DNA of 64,000 nucleotides from the NCBI RefSeq assembly GCF_036417845.1, contig NC_089981.1, forward strand, positions 78,471,268 through 78,535,267. Direction: 5' to 3'. Both the position numbers and the translations under genes were made by a program. Below are positions 46,201-53,870 of the stretch, in pieces (within the stretch, counting starts at the first letter, position 1; each line of letters starts with the position of its first letter). This DNA comes from Apteryx mantelli (taxonomy: Eukaryota > Chordata > Aves > Apterygiformes > Apterygidae). The notes below the pieces were generated by a model. The model was not told the DNA's origin. It saw nothing but the letters and a program-made list of their open reading frames with translations, and did not search any database.

Positions 46201-47649
46201 AAGAAAATCCGTTTCATCAGAGTGATCTCAAAAAAGACCAGATGCATCTGCATTGGGTTACAGATTTACTGCTGGATAGCATTTATATAATCTGTAAACT
46301 GTAATTGTAAACAGTAAATTTAACAGGTTGCTCAGAATACTGAAATGGACCCTCAGATATTCAGAAAAAAATGACATTAAATCTATTTCCCTTTCCCAAA
46401 ACTGAGGCTCAGAATGCTTCATATGTATATTTAAATTGAACAGATAAGATATGCTTTGGGTTTATCTGTGTGGGGAAATTCAACACATGGTCCTAAAAAA
46501 AAAGAATTATTCCTAAGTAATATTCTAGGTGAGCACATATATTCCACAAAAAGAATGCCTTGATCCCGCTTGCCAGATTAAGCTGGTGAAGGAAGCAATG
46601 CCTGTTTTAGGAGGGATGGGGGCTAAATGAGGGCTGGTCAAAATTATCTATTTGGAAATAATTCTCCAGGCAGAAAAGCCATTTGCAGAGTCGGGATTTG
46701 TGGTACTTTTCATAATTTTCAAGCCAGGTTTAAAGGTTCATCCTTCTGCTTCATCTATTTCCTGCCTTTCCATTATTGAGCAACATCATTTTTCAACAAT
46801 TAAGTTTGGAAAGCGAGGCGGAACCTGCCAGACCTGCATTGCTTCCTCTTCATGCCTTTGTTAACGCGTGCCTTGAGCTCTCAGAGATGTTGCTGAAGCT
46901 ATATATACAGAGATTACTGGAACAGGGTGTGTTTTCACGTTCTTTTTCCTAGCTCTAATCTAATTAGTGCCTGTCAGCTTCCCAAATATTAGCACTTCCA
47001 CTGTTTAACTCAAAATAATCATTAAATAAAAGGTCTGCAGCCTCTCGGGAAAACCTGCAAAAGACGGCGCGTGTGTTTACAGATGAAGGAGGGAATTCCC
47101 GCAGGCACAGACAGCAGAAAGGTGCTGTTTTCCATCTGGGGACAGGCAGGAGTCCAGCTCAGCTTGCTGGGCAGCCCCGGAGGCTGCAGACCTCCTTCCC
47201 TGGGGTCGTTCGCACCGTAACTCACTATTCCCCTACAGTGAAGGGATTCCTCCTGGATAAAGCATTGAACAGCAGGTCTGAGGCAGGATTTGCCTCCTTG
47301 CTCACCAGTGCCCCCAAAATGCCTCGCTCCTGCAAGCCCTCTGCTTGCTTGTGGGACGGAGGCTGGGAAGGGACGGGGACCCTCCAGGCACTTTGCCATT
47401 GCCTTGTCCTGTCACTGGTTGTCACTTATCTCTTGGCTGGCTTTTGCTCTCCGTGAATGAGCATGGTCTTGTTTGGCTTTCCGCAGAAAGGAGCACATCC
47501 TAGCGGTTCTCGGACTCCGAGGCCTGGGGCGAGCCAAGAGACAGGCAATCATTCGGCAGAGATACCGCCTGCAGGAGAGCCCCGATGGTGGAGCCAGCAG
47601 CACACTCTTCGCTGAAATCGATGCTCCAACAATCATCAGCTGCTTCTAA
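23590..47649 (+). CDS. EXOC3L4: EXOC3L4, exocyst complex component 3-like 4 (11 coding exons, 707 aa)
   Basis: The joined exons are 23590-23944, 28084-28735, 30858-30975, 32498-32623, 33945-34045, 36025-36120, 40229-40343, 43078-43200, 43925-44077, 45420-45541 and 47487-47649. They total 2124 nt, giving 707 residues plus TAA, with every phase compatible and GT-AG at every intron. Residues 1-118 are Ser/Thr-rich and basic. From about residue 120 onward the protein is an all-helical Sec6-type fold, with family-like signatures RKWREEWREAINESARKR, ELLLGHPDL, PLFKKILTKDWI, IHKYVVREYITQVIKPRRK and EHILAVLGLRGLGR. Human EXOC3L4 is about 720 aa, so the length fits. Sec6 relatives act at the plasma membrane in exocyst-type tethering, and the paralogue TNFAIP2/M-Sec promotes membrane protrusions. 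The role of EXOC3L4 itself is poorly known. The residual alternatives are EXOC3L2 or TNFAIP2, but the C-terminal half fits EXOC3L4 best from memory. Confidence 0.88.
24216..24349 (+). repeat. 134-bp imperfect palindrome, microRNA-like hairpin
   Basis: The arms start CAGT and end ACTG. In the core, 24254-24267 pairs perfectly with 24291-24304 (14 bp). The stem continues through 24244 and 24314 with one mismatch and one G-U pair, around a 23-nt loop (24268-24290). Weaker pairing resumes out to the ends after small bulges. The shape suits either a fossil MITE/inverted duplication or a pre-miRNA. A candidate 3p arm from 24292 begins CATTGCACTT, the same first ten bases as miR-25. No expression evidence is available. 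Confidence 0.75.
24406..24411 (+). terminator. EXOC3L4: Possible intronic poly(A) signal AATAAA
   Basis: The AATAAA lies 274 bases after the stop that would end translation if intron 1 were retained. A G/T-containing stretch follows (ggctgtgag at about 24439). This could yield a short transcript ending about 20-30 bases further on. Confidence 0.3.
25290..25580 (-). mobile_element. CR1 LINE fragment, antisense
   Basis: On the + strand the text follows the antisense 3' region of amniote CR1. It has 'ctttcagaaacacatcccat' near 25312, 'gcgagtgatggagactccac' near 25349, 'aatggttaattacttttcaa' near 25390, and 'cctttagtctctctttgtaa' near 25552. Divergence is heavy, with interior substitutions. It is an inactive relic inside intron 1, opposite to the gene. 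Confidence 0.7.
26316..26330. repeat. Poly(G) tract, 15 G
   Basis: An uninterrupted G15 on the coding strand, prone to length error and to G-quadruplex formation in the pre-mRNA. Confidence 0.9.
27019..27099 (+). repeat. Two overlapping inverted repeats
   Basis: The first hairpin pairs 27019-27028 with 27034-27043 (GGGCTGGAAA / TTTCCAGCCC). The second pairs 27030-27044 with 27085-27099 (15 bp, perfect) and, inside it, 27054-27061 with 27071-27078 (AAATCACT / AGTGATTT). The two structures share 27034-27043, so they cannot form together. Confidence 0.7.
28084..28735 (+). CDS. EXOC3L4: EXOC3L4 coding exon 2
   Basis: Encodes residues 119-335 plus two bases of codon 336. It is the largest exon and starts the Sec6-like region. 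The acceptor ttttttctgcag is strong, and G|TA makes Val119 ahead of Met120. Helical segments include DVDLLYNSITSTIQSIVVG, then the family-type PRKWREEWREAINESARKR, then LNELYALLDWVANTYL-type sequence at the end (here FNELYALLDWVANTYL). The donor is GAG|GTAAGC. Met120 (GTAATGG) has G at +4 and could serve as an alternative start for a protein lacking the basic N-terminus. Confidence 0.92.
28736..30857 (+). other. EXOC3L4: EXOC3L4 intron 2
   Basis: No exon is seen. A possible old SINE scrap lies near 29560-29650 (ccccaaagagctcaca-type). The last 300 bases are AT-rich. Confidence 0.7.
29562..29650. mobile_element. Possible ancient SINE fragment
   Basis: The string 'cagccccaaagagctcacag' resembles a sequence common to old amniote SINE/LINE tails (ccccaaagagcttacaatc-type). 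The flanks match poorly, so the call is weak. Confidence 0.35.
30858..30975 (+). CDS. EXOC3L4: EXOC3L4 coding exon 3
   Basis: Encodes residues 336-375. AG|T restores Ser336, then ELLLGHPDLKPEV, a linker typical of the EXOC3L family between helical bundles. It ends KLKNNYINSVK. The acceptor is gaatctttccag and the donor AAG|GTAAGA, and the exon ends in phase 0. Confidence 0.9.
30976..32497 (+). other. EXOC3L4: EXOC3L4 intron 3
   Basis: No exon is seen apart from the flanking ones. An antisense CR1 3' end lies at 31811-31900. Confidence 0.7.
31811..31900 (-). mobile_element. CR1 LINE 3' end fragment, antisense
   Basis: The string 'gagccagaaaggactggttg' followed by 'tatcctgaccttgtgcataatg' in spirit matches the antisense start of amniote CR1 3' ends (ggccagaagggaccattgtg, then tctgacctcctgcataac). 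It seems to be the same family as 25290-25580. The far end is uncertain and decay may extend it towards 31990. Confidence 0.6.
32498..32623 (+). CDS. EXOC3L4: EXOC3L4 coding exon 4
   Basis: Encodes residues 376-417 (42 codons, phase 0 at both ends), from GKIKSYFGNILKLEITEKW to SLSLDIQT. It aligns with the family segment just after the LGHPDL linker. The acceptor is tacgtttaacatttag, with a short pyrimidine tract, and the donor is ACG|GTATGT. Skipping it would keep the frame and delete 42 residues. Confidence 0.9.
32883..32921. repeat. Degenerate (GAAA)n purine tract
   Basis: An almost pure purine stretch of GAAA/GAAGAAA units with a single interruption at GACAG. A similar tract lies 220 bp downstream. 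Confidence 0.8.
33139..33172. repeat. A9 plus (GAAA)n purine tract
   Basis: Nine A followed by GAGGG and GAAA units, all purine on the coding strand. Confidence 0.8.
33945..34045 (+). CDS. EXOC3L4: EXOC3L4 coding exon 5
   Basis: Encodes residues 418-450 plus two bases of codon 451. It begins IIAEHMKASRAISRSLEMKT, which matches the family segment of AEH-type helices, and ends LHEFIP. The acceptor is strong (gccttttctag after ttgcc). The donor AAG|GTCATC is weak at +3 to +6, yet the AG|A join to the next exon restores Arg451 and the frame. Confidence 0.88.
34046..36024 (+). other. EXOC3L4: EXOC3L4 intron 5
   Basis: No exon, RNA gene or confident transposon is seen. Frames here are short and chance-like. 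Confidence 0.7.
36025..36120 (+). CDS. EXOC3L4: EXOC3L4 coding exon 6
   Basis: Encodes residues 451-482 plus two bases of codon 483, starting FGEEFMEWN and ending FAAYINSFHDL. The Tyr-Ile-Asn-containing helix (AAYINSF) is a family-typical position. The acceptor is catttctgttgcag and the donor GGT|GTAAGT. Phase 2 continues as GT|G, giving Val483. Confidence 0.9.
36651..36669. repeat. Poly(A) tract, 19 A
   Basis: An uninterrupted A19. No retroposon body is evident upstream. Confidence 0.9.
37024..37037 (+). promoter_or_regulatory. Strong CTCF-like motif
   Basis: CCAGGAGAGGGCGC matches 13 of 14 positions of CCASYAGRKGGCRS and continues with TCT. It sits at the left edge of the GC-rich block of intron 6. 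Binding is not shown by sequence alone. Confidence 0.4.
39841..39908 (+). mobile_element. Ancient SINE/CR1-like tail fragment
   Basis: The string 'cttttacaccgtaagtccgt' followed by 'tggtgcagggacctttctc' resembles the widespread amniote tail motif (cttttacactgtaagctctttggggcagggacc-type) found in old SINEs and L3/CR1 copies. It continues to 'gaacatttagcagaa'. The exact family is uncertain. Confidence 0.5.
40197..40226 (+). repeat. EXOC3L4: (CT)15 microsatellite forming a splice polypyrimidine tract
   Basis: Fifteen uninterrupted CT units run straight into the AG (40227-40228) of the exon 7 acceptor. A branch-point-like CTAAC lies at 40175-40179. An AG at 40188-40189 is probably too close to that branch point to be used. 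Confidence 0.9.
40229..40343 (+). CDS. EXOC3L4: EXOC3L4 coding exon 7
   Basis: Encodes residues 483-521. GT|G restores Val483, followed by SGLQTVFKVNTEELQNVLAA and ending NNFLNKLRTKTQ at phase 0. The acceptor uses the CT microsatellite as its pyrimidine tract. A second AG 5 nt downstream (40232-40233) would shift the frame. The donor is CAG|GTAAGA. Confidence 0.88.
40344..43077 (+). other. EXOC3L4: EXOC3L4 intron 7
   Basis: Contains a fossil motif (41223-41237) like the palindrome core at 48816, and a two-copy AT-rich tandem duplication (42249-42338). No exon is seen. Confidence 0.7.
42249..42338. repeat. Two-copy tandem duplication, about 52 bp
   Basis: Copy 1 starts at 42249 (aagacagatttgttaaggta) and copy 2 at 42301 (aagactgttaagatatttag). 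Both run through a tatttaggtttaaga/tatttagatttaaga block. The copies differ by small indels. Confidence 0.6.
43078..43200 (+). CDS. EXOC3L4: EXOC3L4 coding exon 8
   Basis: Encodes residues 522-562 (41 codons, phase 0 at both ends). It begins PLFKKILTKDWI, a family-typical motif in EXOC3L4 and TNFAIP2 (PLF, then a Trp about nine residues later), and ends HTKEPVGQ. The acceptor taattggtctttttcag is strong and the donor is CAG|GTAGGA. Confidence 0.92.
43201..43924 (+). other. EXOC3L4: EXOC3L4 intron 8
   Basis: A short intron with no recognisable feature besides its splice sites. Confidence 0.75.
43925..44077 (+). CDS. EXOC3L4: EXOC3L4 coding exon 9
   Basis: Encodes residues 563-613 (51 codons, phase 0 at both ends). 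ELLCDIHKYVVREYITQVIK is highly characteristic of the EXOC3L family, in which a YVVREY-type helix precedes a basic segment (here KPRRKMKRETRQQ). It ends KILNNMLIDQ. The acceptor is tttgcttttttaaacag and the donor CAG|GTACGC. Confidence 0.93.
44078..45419 (+). other. EXOC3L4: EXOC3L4 intron 9
   Basis: Contains a short (CAA)5 repeat at 45249-45263. No exon or transposon is recognised. Confidence 0.7.
45249..45263. repeat. (CAA)5 microsatellite
   Basis: Five CAA units followed by an A-rich stretch. Confidence 0.85.
45420..45541 (+). CDS. EXOC3L4: EXOC3L4 coding exon 10
   Basis: Encodes residues 614-653 plus two bases of codon 654. GSASDWLLPAIHHIANIVGE corresponds to the family segment with a Trp-Leu pair, and CQDYPDI to the YPD motif just before the last helix pair. 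The acceptor (tatgtaactgtttgtag) has a weak pyrimidine tract, and the donor is CAG|GTATGT. Confidence 0.92.
45542..47486 (+). other. EXOC3L4: EXOC3L4 intron 10
   Basis: AT-rich from about 45740 to 47030, then GC-rich near its 3' end. No exon is recognised. Confidence 0.7.
47487..47649 (+). CDS. EXOC3L4: EXOC3L4 coding exon 11 with stop
   Basis: Encodes residues 654-707 and TAA. AG|A restores Arg654, then KEHILAVLGLRGLGRAKRQA, the most conserved part of the Sec6-like C-terminus. The last residues are LFAEIDAPTIISCF. The terminal S-C-F fits a class I PDZ ligand pattern (S/T-X-hydrophobic-COOH), which is inference. The acceptor is tggctttccgcag. Confidence 0.93.
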
Positions 47650-48776
47650 AAGACAACCAAAACAGAAATCAAAGTCCCACCTCTTCCTTCGCTGCCTCTA
47701 CATCATGATCCCAAATCCACTTTGTTCTTCTTCAAAAGCTTAACTGGTGTGGAGGATGGGCCTCTGAGCTCGAAAACCAAAGGCAACAGAGGAGCCAAGA
47801 CACCAACATCCTCCAAATGCCTCCAAGCAGCAGCTCTAGCACTATGTCCTCCCTGGGCTGAATGCACCGCTTATATCAGTAGGAGGCTGCTTTGTTCTTT
47901 GGTCCAAGCTTGCGTCTCTTCTCAGCGAACAGGAGAGAATTGAAAGAAGTTCACTCAGGGCTGTATTACGGCCTAGGCTGTGTGTTGCATAGTTGTACAG
48001 CAACAGAGCAAGAGCCTCTTTCATAATTACCGTCTTTGAAGAACAGAGGAGCAGAGTTTGGGCTGTGATGTCGTAAAGACCAAGTCTTATTTCCTCCCTT
48101 GTGAACCAGCTGGTGGAGCTGGCATGACATAAAGTCAGTGACACTGTGATCTGATGCCACAGACCACTACCTGCCTGAAGAGGATACCAAACTCTTGGAG
48201 AGTAACCAAACCCCACAGCTGAGATATGCAGCGTATGGACCACTCCAAGACAGGTCCCCTGGCCCTTGTACCTTCTGGCATTTCAGCAGATTTTCCTCGC
48301 TCGTGGGCTGCCTTGCAAAACTTGGGTTTGACCCAAGACCTGCTCATGCCATCACATCCTTTCTGTGGGGACAGGTGTCTCAGGATCAGACATGTCATGC
48401 GTGGGGGGGAGGCAGGCTCCAGGTCTCCTCTGCCCTTGGGAAAAGGGTAGGTGGCAGGGGTGATTGTGGCAATTACCAGATCATTTGACTTCTCAGCTAT
48501 TTCCAAGCAGAAAAGGCCCTTCTCATCACATGAACTGGAGTTGTGGACAATGGTCAAGCAGACCTGCAGAATGGGCCAGGGAGAGCAGACCTTTCTTTCC
48601 GCTGTGGGCAGGATTTCAGATTTGGCCCAAAATTTCCAACTGCAGAGCAGAAAGTAGGTGTTTTACTTGATGTTCCCTTAGTCCTTGTTCTTGTACATTT
48701 GAATGTACTTTAATGAAGCTGCTGCAATCTGTCTGCAATATGAAACTGTAAATGTTAAGCCTAGCAGGCATAGTGC

Positions 48777-48864
48777 TTTGGATCCAATCCTCACCTGATG
48801 TAAGCCAGCATCACCCCATTGACTGCAGTGGAACAACACTGGTTTAATGCTGTGAAGGGTCCAA
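48777..48864. mobile_element. Fossil palindromic repeat (MITE-like)
   Basis: The centre CCATTGACTGCAGTGG (48816-48831) is nearly self-complementary, and the outer TTGGATCC and GGGTCCAA ends are inverted copies of each other. The order resembles an old amniote palindromic repeat (gtgtaaatcagcatagctccattgac-type). I cannot name the family. Confidence 0.5.
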
Positions 48865-49030
48865 AACATTACATCCAGCGCCTGCATGGGAGACTTTACA
48901 AAGAGACATCCAACGGCCTATGGCTGTACAGAGCTGATTTTATTTAACCCAATTTATCCTTTAGGTTGCCTCTGCAGGAATTAATCGAAGACTCTCTACA
49001 GAGATATGTTTAAGGACTATCAATTAATAT

Positions 49031-49036
49031 AATAAA
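49031..49036 (+). terminator. EXOC3L4: Poly(A) signal AATAAA for EXOC3L4
   Basis: First canonical AATAAA after the stop codon, 1382 bases downstream. A G/T-rich stretch follows (tttgtctgctg at about 49064). This is plausible as the main cleavage signal, but unproven. Confidence 0.45.
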
Positions 49037-52000
49037 TGTGGATGTGACGCAGTCCTGAACACTAATTTGTCTGCTGCAGACAGTGGGAGTTTAGAGCACC
49101 AACAAAGATTCTCTTATGCTTCCCTTACCCCAGTTTTCACCTGAACAAATTTCAGCCCATGTGAGCAGCAGGCACTGATGACAGGCCAAGGGAGGTGCTC
49201 TGATAGATAAGAAATGAAGAGTCTACCTTTAATACACAGACATTCATCACAAAACAAAATTTTATAAGGGATATGGTAGACTTGCTATCTCTACAGTCAA
49301 GATGAGGTGTTTTTCTAAAGAGGACGCTGAAGATCTGGTATAGATTGTGAGCTTGAGGCAGGAAATCCTGAGAGGAATTTTCTGCCTTACATCCTTCATC
49401 AAGTCAGACTAGCTGATCACAAAAATCCTTGCATGTCCTCAGCTCTGGAACTGTCTATATCTGCTGTAGAGAAGGAGAAGTGATGTAACATCTGCATTTC
49501 ACATTAGGCATGCAGAGCTCTTCCGTGGGTGAATGTCACCTGCCACAGCTCCAGGGAGAAACTTGATTTGATGGGCAGTTAAACAGCTATCTGTTAAACA
49601 GCTGACAAACTCTGGCTCAGCCAGCATCTCCTTACAGAGACAGGGGTTTGACTGAGCCCTGGGTGTGTTCCTCCTGCTGCTGGTGGATCACGAGGGAGAG
49701 AGCCTGGGATGAAGACAGTCCCCCGCAAAGGACATCCAGGATACTCCTAACCCCAGTACGTCTGTGAGGAAAATCCCGAGCGTTCCATATCTATCTGGGA
49801 ATGGCACCACCAAAGGGGTCTTGGCCAGGTTGTCTAGACCAAGCTTCAAAAGTTCCAGCTCCAGGCTGCCTCCACGGAGGTGCATGAAGGCTCAGCAACA
49901 CTTGAAGCTCCCCCTCCTTGCCTGGGGATCTGAAGGCAAGTGGGGAGGCCAAACTTGTATTGCCTTTACTGGCATGGATCACCCCATCCCCTTGTGTGGG
50001 AGCTACATCTCCCAGCCTGGCAGAGGGAAGTGCATCAGAGCTGAGAGATTTATAGCTAGCATCAAAAGCATCAACTAGCTGGGGGAGACAAGAAAGGGAG
50101 TTCAATTTTGGCATCCTCAGTCTGAGACATCTAAGGATGCATTTTCAAAGACACACAGGATTTGGAGCACCCAGCCCAGTCAGGAGGAGTTTTGGTGTGT
50201 CAGAGTCTTTCCTTTGTCCTGTATGCATCTCTGATCCAAGCACCTCATGCAAGGCAGCTTCATCATGGAAATTATTTTCTCAATTGCATTAAAGGTATAC
50301 TAGGTTGTCAACCTTACAGTTTTACTGTCTCTCTCCCGGAACTGTTGGTTTTTTTCAGGCTCCAGGTCCCTGGCCCTGGCATTAGATAAGGAGTTCAGCT
50401 TTCCTTTCCTAATAAAATTACGTGTAACCCTGAAGTTGCAGAGGAAAGCTGGGAACTATGACTTGCATTTTGTGCTCAGGCTCAAGAAAAAACAGGCAAA
50501 TGAAACCTGTGAGTGGTTGATTTTTATCAGAGCCTTTCTTGGGAGCTAGTCTGAGCTCTGGATGCTGCGCCCTGGCATCCTGGATCACAGCCTGCCTCTG
50601 AGCTCAGGGACAAGGCCGTGCAGAGGCACTGCCAGACCGCAGCAGCCTGAGGCTTGGGGAGGAGATCTGAGACACCTCTATGACAGCAGAGTCTATGAAC
50701 GCCCTGAGGTTTGCTCAGGAGCAGGCCAGCACCCAACTGCAGGGGCAGTCCTAGGCTTGTCTGGTTTCTCAGGGGAGTCTTTGACCTCCATGAAGCCTCT
50801 GCTCTCCCCACTACTTGCTCTTGAGCAAACCAGTCTAACGCTCACCCCATCCGGTCAAGACTACTGCTCAGTCCATGTCCTGCTGCTGATGCCCACCTGA
50901 GCAGAGCCAGAGCCTCAGGGTGGTGGGAATCGTGTTGCTCCCCGGCAGGAGGGCTCTCAGCCTGGGCTGCGAGGCCAGCTCCTGGGGGACATCTGAGCAA
51001 GAAGGCTGCACTCTCCAAACCCATCTGCTGCCACATTCTGTGAAATGTCGAGTTTTTATTAGGACCATATTTCACATTCCAATAAAGTAAAAGTAAGGCC
51101 TCCTAGGGCTTTTATTGTGAAATATGTCGCTCTTGTAGGAAAGTGCCAAAGAGCTAAGTTATTCTATTAACTTCCTCTGTTTGTTGTTTCTCTGTGTTTT
51201 CCACCATTAGTCCTATGGCTACTGCAGCACACAGTTTTATTCTCCCATCCAGAAGACACAGCTCATGCTTATTCTGGACAAGCCCAAGCTACTGCATAAC
51301 AGGGTTTGTAAATGTAGGTACATCCTCCAGTGAACAAGGTTTTCTCAAAAGTATCAAAGTAAAAGGAAGAGCAAAATTCTGGCCAGGTTTAGTTTCTCAG
51401 AGGTAAGCACTCTGCATTTCGGGGGGAGATCTGGCACAGTTCACAGCACTGTGTGGGTGCTGACGGATATTCTTGTTTCAGAGGTCTTTCCTGTTTCACA
51501 ATATGGTTTGTTTCTAATTTGGGGTGAAAAGCAGTACTTGCAGTACTCCTTGTCCAAGGAAGTAGAGCCTGCAACCAGGGTGGCTCACAGGCTGTGGGTC
51601 TCCATCCACGACAGACCTTTGGGTGCCATTATTTAAGCAATTTAGCTCAGTGATGTCATCTCCTCCTGGAAACCAAGTGCAGCTCTGTTGCTCACCACCA
51701 GGAGTTGGAAAAGCACCAGATCGGCTGTCCTCAGGCTTGCCCGCCCTTCTGCAGCCAGTCCTCCTGCAGAGGTGCGGGCTGCGACGGGTGGCCTCAGACC
51801 CAGTCCCTCTCCCAGGCAGTGCCTGTGCCTGCACACGGGACCCCCAGCCATCACTCCCTGTTTCCATGCCCCGCCACCAGCAGAGATACCCTGACTGATG
51901 TGCAGATATTGATTCAGCAGAATTTATGTTTCAGACACTGAATTTGACTCTTACACTAAATTGCTAAATATTCTGCAAGGAAAGGAAGTAACTGCTGCTT

Positions 52001-53639
52001 TAAGATGAGGAAAGTAGACTTATTCCAAGCAAGAAAGGAATAAAAACCAAGACAACGCAGTGAAAACACAAGAGGTTGTCCCTGAACTGAAAATCCTAAT
52101 CAATATCAGTAACAATTTTCCAGACAAGGCCTTTTAACACAGCAGCAGCTATGTTTATCTCCCTGCAGTGTGGTTTTCTTTCAGCAAAGAACTCTAAATT
52201 GGTTTAAAATATTGAGGATGTTCTATGAGAAATGGATTGCAATATTACATCCACTTTGGAAGAAGGGAAATGTGTCTAACACCACCCAGCAAACACAGCC
52301 AGAAAGAAAGCAGGTGTGAGGATATTATTTGCATTATTGTCCGGTGTAGATTTGCTGCCCCAAAGGCAGTCAGTTTGGATCCCAGTGCATTGGTCTAACT
52401 AAAGCACATGCACAAGGTAAACACAGAGCTGCTCTGCTCAGCATCACTGTGCACATCCATCCGTTATCAAAATTTTTACATAATACTGTTGATGATGACA
52501 ATAAACAGCATGAGGGTTGGCCCACCTCTCCCATAAAAGCTTTGCAAGAGATCAATCAGATTAACACAGCATTTATTAGATTTGAACTATTGACCTTAGC
52601 AATTATAAGAAAGCATAGGGAAAACAAAAAAGACCAGTGTAATCTCTCTGTGGCAAAAGTGGTTTAAGATTAACTTTTAGAGAAGAACTACCAGAAAAAA
52701 TTCCTCTAGTCCCACTGCCGTATAACTGTAACTACTTCTCTGAGGAAACTGAGCAATTACAAACTTTGACTTTCTGTATTATCTCTGTCAAACAGACCAC
52801 TGTAAATGTCCTCTGATATTCTTCCAATATAGCACTAGAAATTTATATAAATTCAGATAAAGTCATCCAAATGCATTATCCCAAAAAAAGGGCTAACATG
52901 TAAAGTAGAGAAACCTCCGGGAAAAAGCTGCTGTACTGTTTTTGCTGTCTTGTTACTATCTACATGTCAATTCTCAAAATATCCGTGTAAGATTTTTCTT
53001 AGATGCACATGTTGATACAGAGGTTACATTGCTTGCCAAATGGTGCGGCAAAGGTTAATGACAGGCCCAGGATGAGCACCCCAGTCCCTAGGTGTCTGAC
53101 TGGGCTCAGTTTATGTTTGGAATAAACATGCCACATTTCAGCATGAAATTGTGTCTGGCAGTGTAAGCGGGTCTTTAGCCTGACTTCTGTAATGAGCTTG
53201 GGGTGGGCAAGCTGCCATGAACTTCATTATAGGATGAAGGATTATGCCTCGGTTCCCAGGACTGGGGGGAGACTGACATTAGATGAGAAGAAACTGCCTT
53301 TGTGTGAACAGTGTTGCACAATTAGAGAAGCAAATCAAGCTAGAATGTGCAAAAGGGAGTTTTTAATGTTTATAAGACATGCCAGGCAATCCTTCTGCTG
53401 CACTCAACCACTGGAAAGGCCTCAGCTGCTGTGCTGCAGTTAGAAGAAACGTGCAGATAATCCAGAGAAAGCCCAGAAAACAAGAATGACCTAGCAAACA
53501 ATCAACAAAGAATGATAGGATTGCTTAACACTGGTCAGTGCAGGGCAGTGGTCTTCAACTTTTTTCAGTCTATGGATTAAAAAAGTATTTCCAGGAGAGG
53601 TACAGAGGGCAGACACAGTGATCTTCAAATCCATTCAAA

Positions 53640-53870
53640 AGTTGCTGCAAAAGGAAAGGAATAAAATACCCTCCATTTTCTGTCAAGGTAAGAGAAGAAG
53701 AAATGAGTTTCTGCTACAGCAGGAGAGATTCAGATTAGATATAGCAAAAACGGTCCTAGTGATAAAGAGGCTAAAGCACTAGGGACAGTGTGGTATCTCT
53801 AGAATTAGTGGTTTTTAGCAACAGGCCAGACAACTATCTGCTAGTGATCTGTTGGCATTGTTGGTCCTGC
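53640..53870 (+). mobile_element. CR1 LINE 3' fragment, sense
   Basis: The order fits an amniote CR1 3' end. 'gagattcagattagatatag' lies near 53725, 'aaagaggctaaagcactagg' near 53764, 'gtggtatctctagaattagt' near 53789, 'gtttttagcaacaggccaga' near 53810, and 'caactatctgctagtgatct' near 53830, then ggtcctgct. It is diverged and inactive. The start is approximate. Confidence 0.75.

Larger units (their letters stand above)
47650..49055 (+). other. EXOC3L4: EXOC3L4 3' UTR (inferred extent)
   Basis: Runs from the stop to about 20 bases past the first canonical AATAAA. It contains a palindromic fossil repeat (48777-48864). The end is inferred from the signal only, and the true UTR may be shorter through a variant signal or longer through AATAAA copies at 50411 or 51081. 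Confidence 0.5.

Noticed and set aside
23590..47649. Identification as TNFAIP2 or EXOC3L2
   Set aside because: Shared Sec6-family motifs exist, but the LGHPDL linker, YVVREY-type exon and C-terminal segment fit EXOC3L4 better, and the Lys-rich TNFAIP2 start is missing. A phylogeny would settle it.
53192..53443. 83-codon Cys-rich frame as a zinc-binding exon
   Set aside because: The Cys spacing does not fit a known finger and the region leads into decayed CR1 DNA.
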